A program made the translations under genes and the position numbers. A stretch of DNA of 33,411 nt. Origin: Chloroflexota bacterium (lineage in GTDB: Bacteria; Chloroflexota; Dormibacteria; CF-121). The notes under the pieces are model-generated. The model was not told the origin of the DNA and did not search any database. It saw only the letters and a list, made by a program, of their open reading frames with translations. The first letter of the stretch is position 1. Each line of letters opens with the position of its first letter. Location of the stretch: positions 1 to 33,411 of the forward strand of contig VBHQ01000109.1 of NCBI GenBank assembly GCA_005880395.1, in the 5' to 3' direction. This document shows positions 29,375-33,411 of this stretch, piece by piece.

Positions 29375-30263
29375 CTAAACCTCGGAGCGAACCTTCTCCG
29401 AGAAATGACAGGCGGCAAACCGGCTGGGCGCCTTCTGCTCCAGTGGCGGCTCCTGATCGGCACAAGGGGTGGGGACGCGGGCGATCGGACAGCGCGTATG
29501 GAACCGGCAGCCCGACGGCGGATTGATGGGTGAAGGAATTTCACCCTTGAGTGCGATCAGGCGGCGTTCCGACTCGATCCGCGGGTTCGGCAAGGTCATG
29601 GGCAATAAAAATGTAGGTGAGGTTGAACTCACGCTGCAGGTCCTCGAGCAGGTTGATGATCTGCGCCTGGATCGAGACGTCGAGCGCCGACACCGGTTCG
29701 TCGCAGACGATGAGTTTCGGATTGAGGGCCAGCGCGCGAGCGATGCCGATCCGCTGGCGCTGCCCGCCGCTGAACTCGTGCGGGTAGCGGTTGTTGAAGT
29801 AGGGATTCAACCCGACGACGCGGAGCAACTCCTGGACCCGGGCATTCTTCTGGCGGCCGGTGACGAGTCCAAAGTTCTCCAGCGGCTCGGCGATGATGTC
29901 GCCGATGGTCATGCGTGGGTCCAGCGAGGCGAACGGATCCTGAAAGATCATCTGCAGCTGCTTTCGCTGCTGGCGCAGCTTTTCGCCGCCCAGGCGGGTG
30001 AGGTCGACCCCATCGAAGATGACCTGTCCCGAGGTCGCCGGAAGCAGCTGGGTCAGCAGGCGGCCGAGGGTCGACTTGCCGCACCCCGATTCCCCGACCA
30101 ATCCCACGGTTTCGCCCGGTTGGATCTCGAAGCTGACGCCGTCGACGGCCTTGACGGTCGCCGCGACGCCGGCGTGAAAGTACTTGACGACGTTGACGAC
30201 CCGGAGCAGCGGCTCACGAGCGGCGGCGGCCCGGGGATCGGCCACCAGTGCCGGGCTACTCAT
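29375..30263 (-). pseudogene. oppF: Oligopeptide ABC ATPase OppF/DppF with internal deletion
   Basis: The first part is intact: Walker [14 protein letters not shown], signature [15 protein letters not shown], Walker [13 protein letters not shown] and H-loop [10 protein letters not shown]. Just after HDL (about 29590) the frame jumps to other-frame sequence [33 protein letters not shown], the C-terminal oligopeptide-binding tail. About 45 codons of the normal C-terminal part (SDRVAVMYLGKIVE ... HPYTQALLSA) are missing and the frames do not match, so the protein would end in non-family sequence at 29541. ATG 30263 overlaps oppD's end by eight bases. Last gene of the opp operon. Confidence 0.85.
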
Positions 30264-31377
30264 CGCTGGCCGGCGTCGGCAGCGGCGGCGCATTCAGTTC
30301 CCGCCGGTCGGCGACGCGTGCCTCGATGCCCTTGGGTGGCCGAATGCCGCTGGCCGCACCCGGCCTCGTGTCCGTGATATCCGCGGCCCCCATTTCGGCG
30401 TACGCCCGTTTCATGGTCACCCAGCACGCTGCGCGCTGGGCTGGGCCTACCGTCTCGAGCTCGGGATCCTGGGTGAAGCACTTCTCGATCCGAAACGGGC
30501 AGCGTGGGCTGAACTCGCAACCTGGTGGCAGCGCGATCAGGTCGGGCGGCAGGCCCTCGATGGATTTCAGCCGTTCCCGCCGGTCGGCGTCGATCCGCGG
30601 GATGGAGCGGAGCAACGACCAGGTGTACGGATGCTGCGGGGATTCGAAGATCTGGTCGACCGGCCCCTCCTCCACGATCTCGCCGGCGTACATCACGATC
30701 ACGCGTTTGCATAGACCGGCGACGACGCCGAGATTGTGCGTGATGAGGATGATCGAGGTCCCCATCTCCTGGTTCAGGTCGCGCAGCAACTCGAGGATCT
30801 GCGCCTGCACGGTCACGTCGAGCGCGGTGGTGGGCTCGTCGGCGATCAAGATTTCGGGACGGTTCGAGAGACCCATCGCGATCATCGCTCGCTGCCGCAT
30901 GCCACCGCTAAATTGATGGGGATAATCCTTGATGCGGCGCGCCGCATCGGGCACCCGCACTTCTTTTAAGAGGTCGACGCCTCGCTGCGCGATCTGGTCG
31001 GCCGGAACCTTGTCGTGCGCTTTCATGGCCTCATCGATCTGGAAGCCGACGCGGAGCACTGGGTTGAGCGAGCTCAGCGGGTCCTGGAAGATCATGGCGA
31101 TGTCACGGCCACGGATCTCGCGCAGCTCTTCGGCCGGCATCCGGACCAGGTCCTGGCCTTTGAACACGATCTTGCCGTTGACGATTTTTCCGGGCCGCTG
31201 GACCAGGCCCAGGATGGACATGGCGGTGACGCTCTTCCCACAGCCCGACTCGCCGACGAGTCCCAGGGTCTCGCCATTGAAGAGGTTGAAATTGACGTTC
31301 CGAACCGCCTTGACTTCGCCGTCGCCGGTGAAGAAGGACGTGCTCAGGTCCTGCACCTGGAGCACTGGGTTGGCCAT
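30256..31377 (-). CDS. oppD: Oligopeptide/dipeptide ABC transporter ATPase OppD/DppD
   Basis: ATPase of 373 residues, complete. Walker [16 protein letters not shown]-loop [11 protein letters not shown], signature [15 protein letters not shown], Walker [15 protein letters not shown]-loop LITHNLGVV, and the C-terminal oligopeptide_ATPase tail [17 protein letters not shown], whose cysteines often bind a cluster in Dpp/Opp ATPases. The Pro-rich C-terminus is extended by about 40 residues. Starts two bases after oppC's stop. It would need a partner ATPase, and the cognate OppF is broken. Confidence 0.93.
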   Translation of the reverse strand: MANPVLQVQDLSTSFFTGDGEVKAVRNVNFNLFNGETLGLVGESGCGKSVTAMSILGLVQRPGKIVNGKIVFKGQDLVRMPAEELREIRGRDIAMIFQDPLSSLNPVLRVGFQIDEAMKAHDKVPADQIAQRGVDLLKEVRVPDAARRIKDYPHQFSGGMRQRAMIAMGLSNRPEILIADEPTTALDVTVQAQILELLRDLNQEMGTSIILITHNLGVVAGLCKRVIVMYAGEIVEEGPVDQIFESPQHPYTWSLLRSIPRIDADRRERLKSIEGLPPDLIALPPGCEFSPRCPFRIEKCFTQDPELETVGPAQRAACWVTMKRAYAEMGAADITDTRPGAASGIRPPKGIEARVADRRELNAPPLPTPASDE

Positions 31378-31379
31378 GA

Positions 31380-32291
31380 TCAGCGCTTCTGCCGGGGGTC
31401 GAAGGCGTCGCGCAAGCCGTCACCGAAGAAGTTGAAGGCCAGCAGCGTTATGGAGAGCGCCAGAGCAGGAAAGAGAAGGATGTAGGGATCGAAGCCGCCC
31501 TGCAGCGATGGCAGTCCCTCGTTGGCCATCCCTCCCCAGTCCGCCTTGGGCGGCGGGACGCCGAAGCCGAGAAAACTGAGGAACGCCGCCGTGAGGATCG
31601 CAACCGGAATCACAAAGGTCGCCTGCACGATGATCGGGCCCAGCGCGTTGGGAAGGATGTGCCCGAACAGGATCTTGCCCCATCGGGCGCCCCCTGCCCG
31701 AGCCGCCTCGATGAACTCTCGCTCGCGGATGCTCAGGGCCTGTCCCCGCGCCAGTCTCGCCATGTCCATCCAGACGGTGGCCGAGATGGCGATGATGATG
31801 TTGATCAGGCCGGATCCCAGCAACACATAGAGGGCGACGGCGACCAGCAGCGGCGGGACACCGTAAAAGATATTGATCCCCAGACTGACGATGGCGTCGG
31901 CGGCGCCGCGGAAGTAGCCGGCGATAAGACCGACCACAACGCCAACCCCCAGCACGATGATGGCGGTCGCGAGGCCGACCGAGAGCGAGACCTGCGATCC
32001 GACCATCAGCCGGCTGAGCGAATCGCGCCCCAGATCGTCGCAGCCCAGGGGGTGCGCGGCCGAGGGCAGCTGGTAAGTTTCACAGGTGCCGATCACGTTC
32101 GGTTTGTATGGCGTCCAGAAGATGGAAACGAGGCAGACCAGGGCGAGGAAGCCTAAGTAGATGGCTGCTCCAAGCGCGAGTTTGTTGCGCCGCAGCCGCC
32201 GAATGCCGTCGCGCCAGAGGCTCACCTGCTCGCGGGCGAGCGTGCCGCCGGCGTAATCGATCGTCGCCGGGGTCGGCATGGCCGTGGCCAT
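31380..32291 (-). CDS. oppC: Oligopeptide ABC transporter permease OppC/DppC
   Basis: Permease of 303 residues with six helices. The N-terminal OppC_N region (WRDGIRRLRRNKLALGAAIY) precedes the first helix; HPLGCDDLGRDSLSRLMVGS is the family loop; EFIEAARAGGARWGKILFGH is the EAA loop contacting the ATPases. C-terminal FNFFGDGLRDAFDPRQK is typical. ATG 32291 shares one base with the oppB stop, a tight operon join. Confidence 0.94.
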   Translation of the reverse strand: MATAMPTPATIDYAGGTLAREQVSLWRDGIRRLRRNKLALGAAIYLGFLALVCLVSIFWTPYKPNVIGTCETYQLPSAAHPLGCDDLGRDSLSRLMVGSQVSLSVGLATAIIVLGVGVVVGLIAGYFRGAADAIVSLGINIFYGVPPLLVAVALYVLLGSGLINIIIAISATVWMDMARLARGQALSIREREFIEAARAGGARWGKILFGHILPNALGPIIVQATFVIPVAILTAAFLSFLGFGVPPPKADWGGMANEGLPSLQGGFDPYILLFPALALSITLLAFNFFGDGLRDAFDPRQKR

Positions 32292-33250
32292 CAGTACCGA
32301 ATCCTCGGGTCGATGACGGTGTAGACCAGGTCGACCGCCAGGTTCGCGAAGCCGATCAGGATGGCATAGATCGTAAACACGCCCACGGTGACGTTGTAAT
32401 CGTGCTGGAAGATACTTTCCACGAACTCCTTGCCCAGGCCCGGGATGCCGAAGATGTTCTCGATCACGACGCTGCCGGTGATGATGCTAATCACGGTCGG
32501 CCCGAGGATGCTGGTCACCGGCACGAGGGCGTTCCGCAGCGCGTGCCGGATGACGACCACCCGATTCTGCAGCCCCTTGGCGCGCGCCGTCCGGATATAG
32601 TCCTGTTGGATCACGTCCAGCATCGCGGCGCGGGTGATGCGGGTGATCTGCCCGGAGGTATAAAAGCCGAGCGCGATCGCCGGCAGCGATAGCTCGGCGA
32701 GCGAGCCGTAGGTTCCGCTCCAGGGCTCGGGGTAATAGAGTGCCCCCTGCGTCAGGTTGTTCAGCCACTGCCCGAAGATCAGGATCCCGAGCGAGGCGAT
32801 TACGAAGCTGGGAACGCTGTAACCGACGACCGCGATGCTGGTCAGGAGGTAGTCTACCCAGCTGTTCTGGCGGACGGCGGCGAGCACGCCGAAGGTGATG
32901 CCGAGGCCGATCGTGACGATCAGGGCGCTGCCGCCGAGCATGGCGCTCACGCTCAACTCACGAAGCACCAGCGGCGTAATGGGCAGCCCCCGGATATACA
33001 GCGAGACGCCGAGACTTCCATGGAGGACGATGCCCTTCACCCAGTTCCAGTACTGGAGGGGGATCGGCAGGTCGAGCCCGTATTCGTGCAGCAGGATCTG
33101 CAGCGCCTGCCCGTGCACCCGGTCGCTGACAAAGGCGTTTCCGGGGAGTGAATGGACGACGGCGAACACGCCGAATGACACGACCACCACGGTGAAGACG
33201 ATCAGCACGAGCCGTTGGCCGATGTAAATCAGGGTTCCTCGGGTCAGCAT
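32291..33250 (-). CDS. oppB: Oligopeptide ABC transporter permease OppB/DppB
   Basis: Permease of 319 residues, six helices. YIGQRLVLIVFTVVVVSFGV is the first helix; LHEYGLDLPIPLQYWNWVKG and GSLGVSLYIRGLPITPLVL are OppB landmarks; DYIRTARAKGLQNRVVVIRH is the EAA loop; IFGIPGLGKEFVESIFQHDY closes the fold. ATG 33250 follows GGAGAGG. Separated from the upstream solute-binding gene by a 12-bp hairpin. Confidence 0.94.
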   Translation of the reverse strand: MLTRGTLIYIGQRLVLIVFTVVVVSFGVFAVVHSLPGNAFVSDRVHGQALQILLHEYGLDLPIPLQYWNWVKGIVLHGSLGVSLYIRGLPITPLVLRELSVSAMLGGSALIVTIGLGITFGVLAAVRQNSWVDYLLTSIAVVGYSVPSFVIASLGILIFGQWLNNLTQGALYYPEPWSGTYGSLAELSLPAIALGFYTSGQITRITRAAMLDVIQQDYIRTARAKGLQNRVVVIRHALRNALVPVTSILGPTVISIITGSVVIENIFGIPGLGKEFVESIFQHDYNVTVGVFTIYAILIGFANLAVDLVYTVIDPRIRY

Positions 33251-33276
33251 CCGGTCCTCTCCGTCAGTTCAGTATG

Positions 33277-33315
33277 AACAAAGGGCGCTCCGTTTGCGGC
33301 GGGGCGCCCTTTGTT
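33277..33315 (-). terminator. Intercistronic hairpin, SBP to oppB
   Basis: Perfect 12-bp inverted repeat AACAAAGGGCGC (33277-33288) and GCGCCCTTTGTT (33304-33315) with a 15-base loop. No U-tract follows on the minus strand, so partial termination or protection of the upstream binding-protein mRNA is more likely than full termination. Confidence 0.65.
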
Positions 33316-33333
33316 GCGTTATTGCCTAGCCGG

Positions 33334-33411
33334 TCAGTGCGACTGGATCGAAATCTCTTTCCAGTAGTAGTCGAATGCCGTGTTGGAGCCCGCTCCCTTC
33401 ACGTAAGAGTG
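33334..33411 (-). CDS. C-terminus of peptide ABC solute-binding protein (partial)
   Basis: The last 25 codons of a leftward gene end with TGA at 33334-33336: VKGAGSNTAFDYYWKEISIQ, the usual tail of oligopeptide/dipeptide solute-binding proteins (W-K-x-I). The gene continues beyond the right edge. Position directly upstream of oppB supports it as the OppA/DppA-type binding component. Too short for certainty. Confidence 0.65.
   Translation of the reverse strand, partial: HSYVKGAGSNTAFDYYWKEISIQSH

Noticed and set aside
1-33411. tRNA, rRNA, CRISPR, transposon or prophage
   Set aside because: No cloverleaf, repeat-spacer array, transposase, terminal repeats or structural phage genes were seen by eye.

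Overview
The window is high-GC bacterial DNA with short intergenic gaps. It carries two promoters that place the start codon at or next to the predicted transcription start, ECF sigma factors (one of the ECF42 type), and a PspA/PspAA/PspAB/HtpX envelope-stress set. Together these suggest a terrabacterial soil-type lineage (Actinomycetota, Chloroflexota or Dormibacterota-like). No rRNA or marker gene is present, so the taxon cannot be fixed. I saw no tRNA, CRISPR array, transposase or phage structural gene. No stretch over 300 bases lacks a gene; the longest gap is about 206 bases (17512-17717).

Layout. 1-1508: a leftward VOC + SDR pair divergent from soxR, with a textbook SoxR-type promoter between them. 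1606-5584: a CPBP-like membrane protein, a 5'-truncated quinone-oxidoreductase-like gene, OsmC, a small membrane protein, and a YdeI/DUF1801 pair. 5619-10338: a hydrolase-fold LuxR regulator, SDR, DoxX-like, YCII and ECF42 sigma genes. 10408-12875: three RibD-C/dihydrofolate-reductase-like genes (one broken), a VOC protein and an ArsR repressor with an operator inside a consensus promoter. 12985-16978: an ECF sigma/anti-sigma-like pair, a lipoprotein, a HhH-PHP phosphoesterase and a PPOX protein. 17026-19854: a DUF3237-like protein, an HxlR regulator with a miniature DUF4242-like gene, YceI and a class III cyclase. 19938-22981: PspA fused to a PspAA-like domain, convergent with htpX-pspAB, then DedA. 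22978-24810: a DrrAB-type ABC exporter with a frameshifted ATPase. 24852-28679: an extradiol dioxygenase remnant, pirin, a rhodanese-CBS gene with an in-frame UGA at a conserved-Cys position, and an APC permease. 28680-33411: MutY and a leftward oligopeptide ABC transporter operon whose last ATPase gene is broken.

Many genes fit redox, electrophile or envelope stress: SoxR, two VOC proteins, OsmC, YceI, pirin, rhodanese, the Psp set and several one-component regulators beside the enzymes they probably control. A second theme is damage. At least seven genes carry a nonsense codon, a frameshift, an internal deletion or a missing end, which means either real decay or an imperfect consensus sequence. 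The UGA in the rhodanese gene is the most interesting of these, because it could be recoded rather than broken.
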